The position numbers and the translations under genes were made by a program. From positions 1 to 64,000 of the forward strand of contig JAFGHX010000175.1 in NCBI GenBank assembly GCA_016929905.1: a stretch of DNA of 64,000 nt. Direction: 5' to 3'. The DNA is from Kiritimatiellia bacterium (lineage in GTDB: Bacteria > Verrucomicrobiota > Kiritimatiellia > JAFGHX01). Below, piece by piece: positions 34,901 to 42,666 of the stretch (position 1 is its first letter; each line of letters opens with the position of its first letter). The notes beneath the pieces are model-generated. The model did no database searches and was not told the DNA's origin. It worked only from the letters and a program-made list of their open reading frames with translations.

Positions 34901-35949
34901 ATCCCGTCTATGTCCGTTTCCCAATGGGGACGCCGGCTGCGGAGATCGAAGACCGGGTGATTCATGCCGCGCTGATCGGGTTTGGCGCCCCGCTTTCCGT
35001 CGACGTGGCGATCAGCGGCAGGCACACGCTGCGGGTGACGCTCGGCAACCGGCACAATCGACCGTTGTCGGGCACGGTGCGCCTGGCCGCCTTCCCGTCC
35101 GCCTGGCGCTGCCTGCACCCCGAACGCGGGTTCAACGCGCTGGCCTCGGGCCACTGCCTGTCGCTGGACCTCCCGTTTCAGACGATGCCCATGGAGAATC
35201 TGGGGCAGTACGCCGTGGGAGTGACGGCTCAAGTCGGAGACGAACGGGTCCGGACGGACAGGACGCTTTCCCCTCTGTTCGCACGTCGCCTGCCCGCACT
35301 CACGACCGACGCGGACCTCACGGAGTGGGCGGGCGCCGATTGGATCGAACTCGGCGGCGCGCATCTCAGCACCCCGTTCCACGACCGGCTTGGCCGGGCC
35401 GACGATGCCAATCTGTCCGCCCGTGTCGCGTGTGGCTGGAGCCGCGACTTCTTCGCCGTCGCCGCCGAGGTCCGCGACAACAGGCATACCGAAGCAACCG
35501 CTCCCATTCGCGCGTACGAAGCCGATTCCGTTCAGATCTATTTTGACCAACTCAACAACGCCGGGACCCACACGGAGCGCGCGCGACACTACGACCACGA
35601 CGACATCACCTACGGAATCGCCATGCTGAACGGCGCCGGCTTTGCCTACTGCGAGAAGGGGACCGCCGGGCGCTACATTGACGAGGCGAACCGAGTCACG
35701 GGGCTTGACCGCGACGTCCGTGTCGGAATCGCCCGAAAAGCGGACCGCACAATTTACGAAATCCTGTTCCCGGCGAGCGCCCTGCCGTCTATCGATCTGG
35801 CCGAGGGGAAAGGGTTCGGCTTTTCCATCCTCATCAACGACAACGACGGGAACGGCCGCAAGACGGGGCTGACCCTGGCCCCCAGAGGCAAGCAGCCTTT
35901 CGACGCCCCTCACGAGTACCGCGACCTCGTCCTGGTGGGCGGGGACTGA
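31966..35949 (+). CDS. Very large secreted multidomain glycoside hydrolase
   Basis: 1327 residues from the ATG at 31966. Signal peptide 1-26. Two carbohydrate-binding-like beta-sandwiches occupy about 30-330 and 330-490 (each with an N-G-D-F or N-P-D-F-E-L-G-W strand like CBM4/9). A clan-A barrel at about 600-900 has YWEIQNEPNLW (acid/base Glu) and GPMMNTEQYYG (nucleophile Glu), like GH39 or GH51 relatives. Residues 1100-1327 match the CBM9/DOMON-like cellulose-binding sandwich (TDADLTEWAGADWIEL, ADSVQIYFDQ). Translationally coupled to its regulator. Polysaccharide target unknown. Confidence 0.82.
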   Translation: MNRHRPGVRLAALAWLLLQIPRTDGAARFDFGTAQGFRAAPEKTLAADVPAGGKFHATVQTAEELGPGWYLLRGECKTTGFTAMGGFVADAHDPDHTVRLAQWTGFPAARDWVAFRLYCRLPTATHLVLRICDAKETERSAAVHLRNLHIAPARWAAGDDLLGNGDFASGHTGDLPALWNWSNAGASGDYALVEDGSVPGTGRAVRLRRPAGTERHSLNSVHMPLPTTGKMTLSLRARAEKPGSTLNVLLLGDCYAWQKHGRFVLTDSWKEYRIQADCPAKIGKEAFCWVRIDPGNDSTLRLAGARVVWSETSIAAERQSEWIGAPGKNLVLNPDFELGWTGWLFDLFNKSNPKTMREMATADRAMPRPGAGPDGSTAFYLPSGHIGLISHCMPFTPGKTYTLSADVKGLTEDSRVWMAFIDTGWALHARDERTLPAGKWTRLHKTFTWKEPTRTARGYVRFNAGGGGVLLDRVQLEEGERTDYSPPPVMLGLMAAPRNIFARAADAAMTLKVLPAQGLQGRLRINVESRDAWGGVAWQRTITCPADAHSTHTVAIPAEALGVFHVYMTAADSAGRTLGMALSRYAVVGPAGTPDAGYCYHYTLPESPCWHIADTIPQMKQVGANWNRFFFTVKPTDGQHVLSAEYVEAALRQCALMREAGIRQIPCMGFFNDELGGRIRRAVRIDPADLAEFGRYVEANARALKEGFRYWEIQNEPNLWRHGDGPQKGEKCMGPAKYIQVLKTAYEAIKRADPEIRVLAPCMNGRDFTFVEDLMKLGMGQYMDIFSCHPYRGSPDDPDTYADLMRCREILATYGFHGPMMNTEQYYGIDLYMMRNNDNEVQRAYTVPGTEELRGAGRMIRNFIHHAAAGVAYSSFAPEITVATLGAVDKVFPYDGFAAANAASRFLSRIGLGRPLPTAPVFRAFLFPDAAAGPLLTLHTPTRDLTGSLQLAAPFDAFDIMGNPLSKKDLSDGVPLRTDPVYVRFPMGTPAAEIEDRVIHAALIGFGAPLSVDVAISGRHTLRVTLGNRHNRPLSGTVRLAAFPSAWRCLHPERGFNALASGHCLSLDLPFQTMPMENLGQYAVGVTAQVGDERVRTDRTLSPLFARRLPALTTDADLTEWAGADWIELGGAHLSTPFHDRLGRADDANLSARVACGWSRDFFAVAAEVRDNRHTEATAPIRAYEADSVQIYFDQLNNAGTHTERARHYDHDDITYGIAMLNGAGFAYCEKGTAGRYIDEANRVTGLDRDVRVGIARKADRTIYEILFPASALPSIDLAEGKGFGFSILINDNDGNGRKTGLTLAPRGKQPFDAPHEYRDLVLVGGD

Positions 35950-36065
35950 CTCTCTTCTGCCGCGGTCGGCCGGTCCAGGCAACTCGCATGAAATATGCAC
36001 TACCACATCCACCCCCAACGTGGTATACAGTCCTGCGCAATTCGGACAGACGTGAGGGCCAAGAC

Positions 36066-37304
36066 ATGTCGACAGCACTCGAAGACGTACGCCAGCTTGT
36101 GACGGAAGTCGGTGCACTGCTCGAAATCGAGAAGCGCTACCCCAAACAGAATATGGTCGAACGGTTCCTGGAGCCGGACAAGATTATCCAGTTCCGGGCC
36201 TCGCTGAAGCGGGACGACGGCTCGGTCGATTTCTACCGGTGCTATCGCATCCAGCACAGCGACATGCTGGGCTGCTACAAGGGCGGGATCCGGTTCCATC
36301 TCTGCGTGGACCTGGACGAGGTGCAGGCGCTGGCGACGTGGATGAGCCTGAAGACCGCGCTGGTCGGCATCCCGTTCGGCGGCGCCAAGGGCGGCATTTC
36401 CGTGAACACCCGCGATCTTTCCGTGCACGAGTTGGAGCGGCTGGTCCGCAAGTACACGCACCGGCTCGTGAACGACATCGGGCCGTCGTGCGACATCCCC
36501 GCGCCCGACGTGGGCACGTCGGAGCGCGAGATGGCGTGGATCTACGACGAATACCGCAAGCACAAGGAGATCGCGCGCGGCTGCGTCACGGGCAAGCCGA
36601 TCGAACTCGGCGGCTCGCTCGGCCGACGGGCGGCCACCGGCAACGGCGTGGTGTTCACGATGCTGGAGGCCATGCGCGATTTCGGCCTGACGGAGCCGCG
36701 CGTCGCCGTCCAGGGCTTCGGAAAGGTCGGCGCCCATGCCGCGCTGGCCTGCCACGAACACGGCATTCGCGTCGTCGCCGTCTCCGACGCGCTGGGCGGG
36801 GTCGGCAATCCCGACGGGCTCGACGTCCCCGCGCTGATGGACCACATGGTCCTGAACCGCAGCGTGTCCACCTTCCCCGACGCGGAGCCGATCGAGGACC
36901 TGCTCACCTGCGACTGCGAGATTCTGCTCCCCTGCGCGCTGGAGAGCGTGATCAACCGGCACAACGCAGCCAAGATCCAGGCCAGGCTGATCGTGGAAGG
37001 CGCCAACGGCCCTACCATGCTCGAGGCCGACGCGGTCCTGGAGGAACGCGGCGTGCGGGTCGTGCCGGACATCCTCGCCAACGCCGGCGGCGTGATCGTC
37101 AGCTACTACGAATGGGTCCAGAACCGCGAGGGGTTCTACTGGGAAGAAAAGGATGTGAACGAGCGGCTGCACAAGCGGATGACCGACGCCTACGCCAAGG
37201 TCCGCGACTGCGCCAGGGAACGCAAGCTGTCCCTGCGCAAGGCCGCCTATTGCCTCGCGCTCGACCGCATCCTCTCCGCCATGCACCTGCGCGGGGCGCA
37301 GTAG
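36066..37304 (+). CDS. gdhA: Glu/Leu/Phe/Val dehydrogenase, probable glutamate dehydrogenase
   Basis: 412 residues from the ATG at 36066, with GAGG upstream. KGGIRFHLCVDLDEV and GIPFGGAKGGI contain the substrate-binding and catalytic Lys residues; PAPDVGTSEREMAWIYDEY holds the catalytic Asp; VAVQGFGKVGAHAA is the nucleotide-binding GxGxxG. The usual reaction is reversible NAD(P)-linked deamination of glutamate, linking nitrogen to central carbon. A short inverted repeat (TACCAC, GTGGTA at 36001-36025) lies upstream. It faces the PEP-binding fusion gene across a hairpin array. Confidence 0.93.
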   Translation: MSTALEDVRQLVTEVGALLEIEKRYPKQNMVERFLEPDKIIQFRASLKRDDGSVDFYRCYRIQHSDMLGCYKGGIRFHLCVDLDEVQALATWMSLKTALVGIPFGGAKGGISVNTRDLSVHELERLVRKYTHRLVNDIGPSCDIPAPDVGTSEREMAWIYDEYRKHKEIARGCVTGKPIELGGSLGRRAATGNGVVFTMLEAMRDFGLTEPRVAVQGFGKVGAHAALACHEHGIRVVAVSDALGGVGNPDGLDVPALMDHMVLNRSVSTFPDAEPIEDLLTCDCEILLPCALESVINRHNAAKIQARLIVEGANGPTMLEADAVLEERGVRVVPDILANAGGVIVSYYEWVQNREGFYWEEKDVNERLHKRMTDAYAKVRDCARERKLSLRKAAYCLALDRILSAMHLRGAQ

Positions 37305-37319
37305 GATGGGATGGCCTGG

Positions 37320-37540
37320 CGGCCGTCAATCGCTCGCTGCGTTCGCGTCATTGGCTCACTGCGTTCGCGTCATTGGCGCCTTCGGCGCGTCACAGGGGCC
37401 TGACGGCCGTGACGCGAGCCGCCCCCGCAGACAGCCAATGACAGCGAAGCGAATGACGGCGCGAAGCGCCCAATGACCGCCGCCCGGCGGCAAATGACGG
37501 CCCAAAGGGCCGCCTGACGCGCGAAGCCCGCGCGGCCGGC
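37320..37540. repeat. Array of mini-hairpins spaced by AATGAC / GTCATT
   Basis: The right half repeats AATGAC (37437, 37452, 37472, 37493) followed each time by a different small GC hairpin: GGCGC-GAA-GCGCC, CCGCC-CG-GGCGG, GGCCC-AAA-GGGCC. The left half has the reverse element GTCATT (37347, 37369) within a 19-base unit (CTGCGTTCGCGTCATTGGC) repeated twice 22 bases apart, and a GGCGCC-TTC-GGCGC stem. The orientation flips at about 37400. It fills the gap between two converging genes. Confidence 0.75.
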
Positions 37541-37546
37541 CGAAAA

Positions 37547-40159
37547 TTACTTCCGCTCCAGATAGCAGACCACCCGCTGCTTGCCGGCGTCGGCGTTCAG
37601 AACCAGCGCGAGGGGTTTCAAGTCGGCCGCATCGATCACCCGGATGACGTGCTCCCAGTCTTTCCCCTCCGGCAGCAGGTCCGTGAGCCGGCTCGGGCGC
37701 TTCTGGAAGAAATCCTCGTTCAGCACGCTGCCGTCCTTGCCGGGGAACAGCGCGCAGTAGAGCACGTCCATCTCCACGAGCTCGTTGAAGAAATGCGTGC
37801 CCAGGCTGACGTCCGGCACGAGGTTGTCGCGCATGGTCGCTATCTCGCAGACGACATTGGCCGTATTGATTTCGGAGAAGTTGACGGGCACGCCGAGCGA
37901 GGGGGTGGTCGTGCCCCAGCGGCCGGGTCCGAGGATCAGGGTCGTGCGCTCTCTGGCGTCCTCCACATGCATGAGCCGGCCGATCGTGCGCGCAACGGCA
38001 TAGCAGTCGTAGGTCGCCAGCCGCGCGTACGCGGAGGGTACGACGTAGACGATCCGGTCGATGTGCGCCACAAGGCTGTGCCCGATCACGGGGCCGCGCG
38101 TCGCCAGCACGAGGTCCTGCGCCGGGATGTCAGAGGGCGGCTCGGCGATCACGCCGCGGCCTTTCACCTGCAGGGGCCGGCACTGCACGACGTTGATCGT
38201 GTAGCGGTCCGCCTCGAAAAAGTTAAGCGTGTACTCGATTTCCACCGGATAGCGATACACATCCTGCAGCGCGCCGAGTATCGCACGCATATCGGCCACG
38301 AACGGCGTCTCTTTCAAGAGCTTGTCGAATGTGAGCACCCACGCCCACACATCCTTCGTCTTCCGTTCCGCCGCGCGTCGTTCCAGCTTCGTGTCGCGCG
38401 AGGCGAACAGCTCCAGCGGCAGCCCCTCGCACGCGCGCGCGACGTCCGCGAATCCGCTTGTCACCTCCTGGTTGGCTTCCAGGTCCAGATAATCGACTTT
38501 GCGCTGGGCGTGCTCGCGCACCTCGTCGGCGTCGGCTTCCGGCCGGCGTTCGGGCGCATTCAACGCGACGATCCGGGTATAGTCGTCCGGCGTGCGCTCG
38601 ACCGCGCGGGTCCCGAGCCCGAACACGATGCGCGCGACGCCGGCGGCAGGATCGATATACTCGCTCCAGACATAGGGGTTGAGCGAGAGCGCGACACCCG
38701 CCGCTTGCGGGAAAAACCGGTGCCCGTACGCGGCGCCGCTCACCCGCTGCACGAGCAGCGCCATCTGCTCGTCGTGCTCGAGCAGCCCGCGCGAGGCGCG
38801 GTACTGCAGCGCGTCCTCGCTCATGATGCTGGCGTACACCGTACGCACGGCGGAAAGGAAGTCTTCCATCCGCTTGTCGCGTGAGCCCTGATTCGCGCAA
38901 AACTCACTCTCGTATTTGCCCGCGAACGCGTTGCCGAACGCGTCCTCCAGCAGACTGCTGGAGCGCACGATGATGGGGGACTGCCCGAAATAGTCCAGCA
39001 TGGCCGCAAACTGCTTCAGCAGATAGTCGGGAAAAGTCCCGGTCAGCATCTGCTGTCGCGCTCGCATGGCGCCCTCGAGGAACGCATTCGGATCCTGCTG
39101 CATCTGCTTGGCCCACCAGCACCCGTTCTGGACGAGGTAGGTACAGAACACGTCCGAGCCGATGTAGAACGAATCGTGCGGCTCCAGCATATCGGCCCAG
39201 CGCGCGCTGTCCTTCTCCAGGATCGCACGCGCCAGCAGCAACCCCACCGACTTGCCGCCGATCAGGCCCGTCCCGATCATGCGGCGGCGCACCTCGACGA
39301 TATGCCGCAGGTCGAGGTACCGGCGGGCCACCGCCAGGATGCGCTCATCCTGCGAAATCATCATGCGGCGTAATCGTTCCGAGAACTCCTCCAGGTCCGG
39401 CGGCCCCGGCTCGCCGGCGTCCAGCTCCGCGCAGATTGACTCCGCGCGCGCGAACGTGCTGCTCCAGATGCCCAGGTGGTAGCTGGCAATGTCCAGCCGG
39501 TTCCACGGCGTGCCGCGCAGTATGTTGGTGGTCGTGATGCTCTGCGTGACCGGCACGAATCCGTCGCCAACCCATTCGTGCGGCATGTACATCGTCGGCG
39601 AGTTGCGGTGCTGCACCTTGAGCGGGTGCACGTAGATCCGCCCCTCATGCCGGTAGACGTCGATCAGAATCTGGGCCGTATCCCCGATCGGGCGCGTCGC
39701 ATGGAACGAATGGTGGTCGCGCAGCAGCGCGAAGTAGGCGATCGCCCCCACGTCGTACAGGTACGGGCAGGTCAGCATGAAGAAGTTGCCGAGCATGCGG
39801 TCGCTGTTCCAGTCCACGACCAACTCCGAAAGGCAGTCGAAAACGTACAGGGCTTTCTGCCGGCTCTCGTCGATCACCTCGTGCACCTGCCGGATGTAAC
39901 CTTCGAACCCCGTTTCCGGCCGAAGCTGATGGATCGTCACGCCCGCCCGCTGCTCGAGCAGCGGGTCATGCTTCGCGAACCGGAAATAGACGATCGCCTG
40001 CCGGCGCCGCTCCGCGTTCGCACAGGCCGCTTCCACGAACGGAAGATAGTCCTGGATCGCACGGACCTGCCAGACCAGGTTGTCGCCCGGCATCAGCCCG
40101 CGCAAGATGCGGTCCAAGCCGGGCAGGCCCGTGCTGAGAATCGGGTCGATGTGCACCAT
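37547..40159 (-). CDS. KaiC/RecA-like domain fused to PEP/pyruvate-binding domain
   Basis: 870 residues from the ATG at 40159; the track adds 27 codons. Residues 5-230 follow the KaiC/RadA pattern (STGLPGLDRILRGLMPGDN), but the Walker A GKT is gone (GDNLVWQVRA). Residues 310-660 match the N-terminal ATP-grasp domain of PEP synthase and pyruvate phosphate dikinase (GLIGGKSVGLLLAR, PIIVRSSSLLEDAFGNAFAGKYES, YTINVVQCRPL). The swivelling phospho-His domain and the C-terminal PEP barrel are missing. So it is not a working PEP synthase; an ATP-dependent phosphotransfer or sensory role is possible. It converges with glutamate dehydrogenase. Confidence 0.85.
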   Translation of the reverse strand: MVHIDPILSTGLPGLDRILRGLMPGDNLVWQVRAIQDYLPFVEAACANAERRRQAIVYFRFAKHDPLLEQRAGVTIHQLRPETGFEGYIRQVHEVIDESRQKALYVFDCLSELVVDWNSDRMLGNFFMLTCPYLYDVGAIAYFALLRDHHSFHATRPIGDTAQILIDVYRHEGRIYVHPLKVQHRNSPTMYMPHEWVGDGFVPVTQSITTTNILRGTPWNRLDIASYHLGIWSSTFARAESICAELDAGEPGPPDLEEFSERLRRMMISQDERILAVARRYLDLRHIVEVRRRMIGTGLIGGKSVGLLLARAILEKDSARWADMLEPHDSFYIGSDVFCTYLVQNGCWWAKQMQQDPNAFLEGAMRARQQMLTGTFPDYLLKQFAAMLDYFGQSPIIVRSSSLLEDAFGNAFAGKYESEFCANQGSRDKRMEDFLSAVRTVYASIMSEDALQYRASRGLLEHDEQMALLVQRVSGAAYGHRFFPQAAGVALSLNPYVWSEYIDPAAGVARIVFGLGTRAVERTPDDYTRIVALNAPERRPEADADEVREHAQRKVDYLDLEANQEVTSGFADVARACEGLPLELFASRDTKLERRAAERKTKDVWAWVLTFDKLLKETPFVADMRAILGALQDVYRYPVEIEYTLNFFEADRYTINVVQCRPLQVKGRGVIAEPPSDIPAQDLVLATRGPVIGHSLVAHIDRIVYVVPSAYARLATYDCYAVARTIGRLMHVEDARERTTLILGPGRWGTTTPSLGVPVNFSEINTANVVCEIATMRDNLVPDVSLGTHFFNELVEMDVLYCALFPGKDGSVLNEDFFQKRPSRLTDLLPEGKDWEHVIRVIDAADLKPLALVLNADAGKQRVVCYLERK

Positions 40160-40343
40160 GCTCTGTCTCCGGGTCGAAACCGTTTCAGAAGGGAACGGTG
40201 CGACTTGTGCGGCTGGGTATAGGGTACCGAAGGCCGTCACGGCCTGTCAATGCGAACGGCAGGCGGCGGGGCCGCCATCGGGGATAAGCTACTCGAGGAC
40301 AGAAGAGTAGCGGGAACGAGCCATCACCCCGCGTACGAGGCCT

Positions 40344-40709
40344 TCAGAAAGGTCTTGGCACGGTTGCCGAGACGACGGTTCCCATCGCGCGGCCTTCCCT
40401 GACATCGCCATACGGCAAGCGGGTCAGCAGCACGTTGCCGTATTTCCGCCCGTCCGCATGCTGAATCGCAGGGCCCCAGACGGCAGCCATGCCCGTCGCG
40501 CGCGCCAGCGCCTCGGCCTGGTCGATCCCGCCGGAGCGCGGCTGCAGGCCGTCCACTTCCTGCAAGGCGGCAATGTCCGCCTGCACGCTCCGGATAACCG
40601 CCGCGATCCGCTGGAGATCAACCCGGTCGTCCATCCCCCGGCCGTGCCGGATGTTGTAGCTGAGTAGGGACAGCCGGAAACTGCCGTCAGGCTTGCCTGT
40701 CTCGGTCAT
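40344..40709 (-). pseudogene. Endonuclease/exonuclease/phosphatase family, 3' truncated
   Basis: From the ATG at 40709 the product has SLLSYNIRHGRGMDDRVDL, then DIAALQEVD with the metal-binding Glu, RSGGIDQAEALARATGM and KYGNVLLTRLP, an unmistakable first half of the EEP fold (DNase I/sphingomyelinase type). It stops after 121 residues at PRPF, whereas the family needs about 230 and the second half with the catalytic Asp and His is absent. The lost part is not found in other frames. An inverted repeat, GCTACTC and GAGTAGC, lies 3' at 40288-40311. Confidence 0.7.
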
Positions 40710-40890
40710 ATCGCATTCCAGGCGTGCACACGACGGGGATCCCAAACTCCCAGTTCGCCCGGATAACCCATATCAGAATAGGCTCGGCCGTAGGCGCTCA
40801 AAATGAAACGCCCATCATCATGGTAGGCGTTGAACAGTTCCGGCGGACGGTTCTGCCGCTCCCACAGACTGTGCGGGGCTTGCCCGGGGA
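40706..40890 (-). pseudogene. C-terminal fragment of an unidentified protein
   Basis: Not in the ORF track. On the minus strand one frame reads SLWERQNRPPELFNAYHDDG, then RFILSAYGRAYSDMGYP and GELGVWDPRRV, ending in a TGA that overlaps the ATG of the EEP remnant. The residue pattern is that of real coding sequence, like the end of a secreted glycan-active enzyme, but no start exists before the sugar-isomerase stop at 40899. Only about 57 codons remain. Confidence 0.5.
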
Positions 40891-40898
40891 CTTGCGTG

Positions 40899-41732
40899 CT
40901 ACCCTTCGAACGCGTCCCCCAACATCACCTTGGCCAATTCCTTGGCGTAGCGCAGTTTGACCAGGCGGATTTCGTACGGTTTGTCCGTAATTTCCGTGAA
41001 CGACTCGTACGCCCAGACCCCGTCGTAGCCGATCTCAGCCAAAGCGTCCACGAATCCGCTCCAATCCGTCGTGCCGCCCGGGCCATAGGGAAAGAAGTGA
41101 TCGTCGTACGCCTTGGCGTTGTCGTGAATGTGCAACGCCTTGAGACGGGAACCCACCGCGCGCACGAAATCGGCACATTTCTCCTCGCCGCGATTCTGGT
41201 GGCCGGTGTCCAGGCAGATCCCCATGTCCATGCCTTTGACCGCCTCGACAACCGGCAAAACCCCTTTCGTCCCTGACGGCCCGTTCTCGAGACAGACGAC
41301 GGTGGGTCCGCCCTTGACATACCCGGCGATCGTCTCGAACCCCTTGAGCATCGCCTCATGAATCTCTTCGGACGGCCGACCGTCGGGCGGCGGGGTCGGC
41401 CAGGGCCGTTTGTGAAGAATCCCAGCCTTGACCCCGAGCGCCATGAACAGCTCGCACCACAAACGGATTCTGTCAAAGTGCTCGGCGTGGCCCGGCCCCG
41501 GCGGGAAGCCGGGGTCCGTGTTGGCGAGGTCGAAATGGGCTTGCGGGAAGTCAAACCCCAGATCATCCGCGAACTTCTTCAATTCACCGGCCGCAGCGAC
41601 CGGCTTGTCCTGCCGCAGGAGCCATTCGACGTGACTGAAGTCCCCGCAGGTCCAGCCCTCGTCTACGAATGTCTGAATCGCCTTTCGGGGATCGGCCTCC
41701 CCGAACCATGCCGTCGACACGCATACCCTCAC
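40899..41732 (-). CDS. Sugar phosphate isomerase/epimerase family (TIM barrel)
   Basis: 277 residues from a GTG with AGGAGG-like sequence 10 bases upstream. FDFPQAHFDL, TVVCLENGPSG, GICLDTGHQN and LKALHIHDN are the metal-ligand strands of the xylose-isomerase-like AP_endonuc_2 barrel (Glu, Asp-x-x-His, His-x-His). Members epimerise keto sugars, and some cleave 3-keto-glycosides. It leads a minus-strand operon whose next two members have decayed. Substrate unknown. Confidence 0.88.
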   Translation of the reverse strand: MRVCVSTAWFGEADPRKAIQTFVDEGWTCGDFSHVEWLLRQDKPVAAAGELKKFADDLGFDFPQAHFDLANTDPGFPPGPGHAEHFDRIRLWCELFMALGVKAGILHKRPWPTPPPDGRPSEEIHEAMLKGFETIAGYVKGGPTVVCLENGPSGTKGVLPVVEAVKGMDMGICLDTGHQNRGEEKCADFVRAVGSRLKALHIHDNAKAYDDHFFPYGPGGTTDWSGFVDALAEIGYDGVWAYESFTEITDKPYEIRLVKLRYAKELAKVMLGDAFEG

Positions 41733-41844
41733 GACCCTTTCCTCCCTTCGGAGTCCAAGACGAAATTGACGCTTGATCCAGAAGCCCGACTGTCATGATA
41801 CTCACGATATGGTGCGCGTCAAAGAAACTTGGACATCCCATACG

Positions 41845-42555
41845 ATGCCATCACTGCCACCGACAGATCTGCACATCATCAACGAGGACGGGCAGGTGTC
41901 CGGCTCCAAGAAACGCAAGGAGGAACTCCGTCTGGACTACTTCCTGGCAGCGGCCCACGCCGTAGGCCGGCATGCCGACTCGCTCCCGGCTTTCATCCGC
42001 ACGTACCACGAAAGCGAGGACCGAAAGGACGCGCCGCTCACCGCGCTCGGAGAAGACCAGGCTCGCACGCTCGCCGGAGTGTTCGACGGGCAATGCTTCG
42101 ACAGCGCCCATGTCAGCCCGTTGAGGCGCGCAAGGCGCACGTTCGCCTTGGCCAGTGTGACGGTCCGAAGGGCGCCCTACGACACGCGGCTTATCGAGAT
42201 TGACTGGGAGCCGGGCTTCTATGAAGGATTCGCTCCGGGCGAGCTCCCCGACATCGCGGAACCCGACAGACACGACGCGTGGTCCGTACCCGCGTGGGAA
42301 CGGGCAAGCGCCTTCCTGGAGGAAGTCCTGGCCTCGGACGACGAACTGATCCTGGCCGTGACCCACCAGGGCATATGCCGGCACCTGGCCGGCGTCTTCA
42401 TGGGCCTGGAACGCCCCAAGGCGCCGCTCCCCATGTGGATGGACAACGCAAGCGCCTCGATGCTCGACGTCTACGCGGACGGCAGACGGCTGATCCGGCG
42501 TTGGAACGATACCCGCCACGTTGCCCACCTGCTCAGCAAGCACAGCGGGCCGTGA
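41845..42555 (+). CDS. Histidine phosphatase superfamily protein with altered RHG motif
   Basis: 236 residues if it starts at the ATG 41845; GTG/ATG/TTG choices up to 41773 are possible and no ribosome site decides. PLTALGEDQARTLAGVF, SPLRRARRTFALA and AVTHQGICRHLAGVF match the phosphoglycerate-mutase-like fold, including the second catalytic His. The first motif, normally LVRHGES, reads FIRTYHESED, so the phosphate-accepting His is displaced by two and the Gly is lost. Either a variant or inactive enzyme. Alone on the plus strand. Confidence 0.78.
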   Translation: MPSLPPTDLHIINEDGQVSGSKKRKEELRLDYFLAAAHAVGRHADSLPAFIRTYHESEDRKDAPLTALGEDQARTLAGVFDGQCFDSAHVSPLRRARRTFALASVTVRRAPYDTRLIEIDWEPGFYEGFAPGELPDIAEPDRHDAWSVPAWERASAFLEEVLASDDELILAVTHQGICRHLAGVFMGLERPKAPLPMWMDNASASMLDVYADGRRLIRRWNDTRHVAHLLSKHSGP

Positions 42556-42646
42556 GGGTGACGGCGAACCGTCTCGGCAATCGCATAGACAACGTCAAAC
42601 GGGAGAGGCGCCTCCCCGACCGGCCCCTCCCCCATTTTTCATTTGT

Positions 42647-42666
42647 CATTCTTCATTCTTCACTGG
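42647..42666. repeat. Repeat CATTCTTCATTCTTCACTGG over a stop codon
   Basis: On the minus strand it reads CCAGTGAAGAATGAAGAATG, and the TGA stop of the GH4 gene is part of it. A longer copy is at 46891-46917, also at a minus-strand gene end. Confidence 0.7.

Noticed and set aside
37320-37540. CRISPR array
   Set aside because: The repeated element is only six bases, the intervening parts are self-complementary and 9-16 bases long, and no cas genes are present.
40288-40311. GCTACTC / GAGTAGC inverted repeat as an independent element
   Set aside because: Seven-base arms with a 10-base loop are short enough to arise by chance; mentioned only with the neighbouring remnant.
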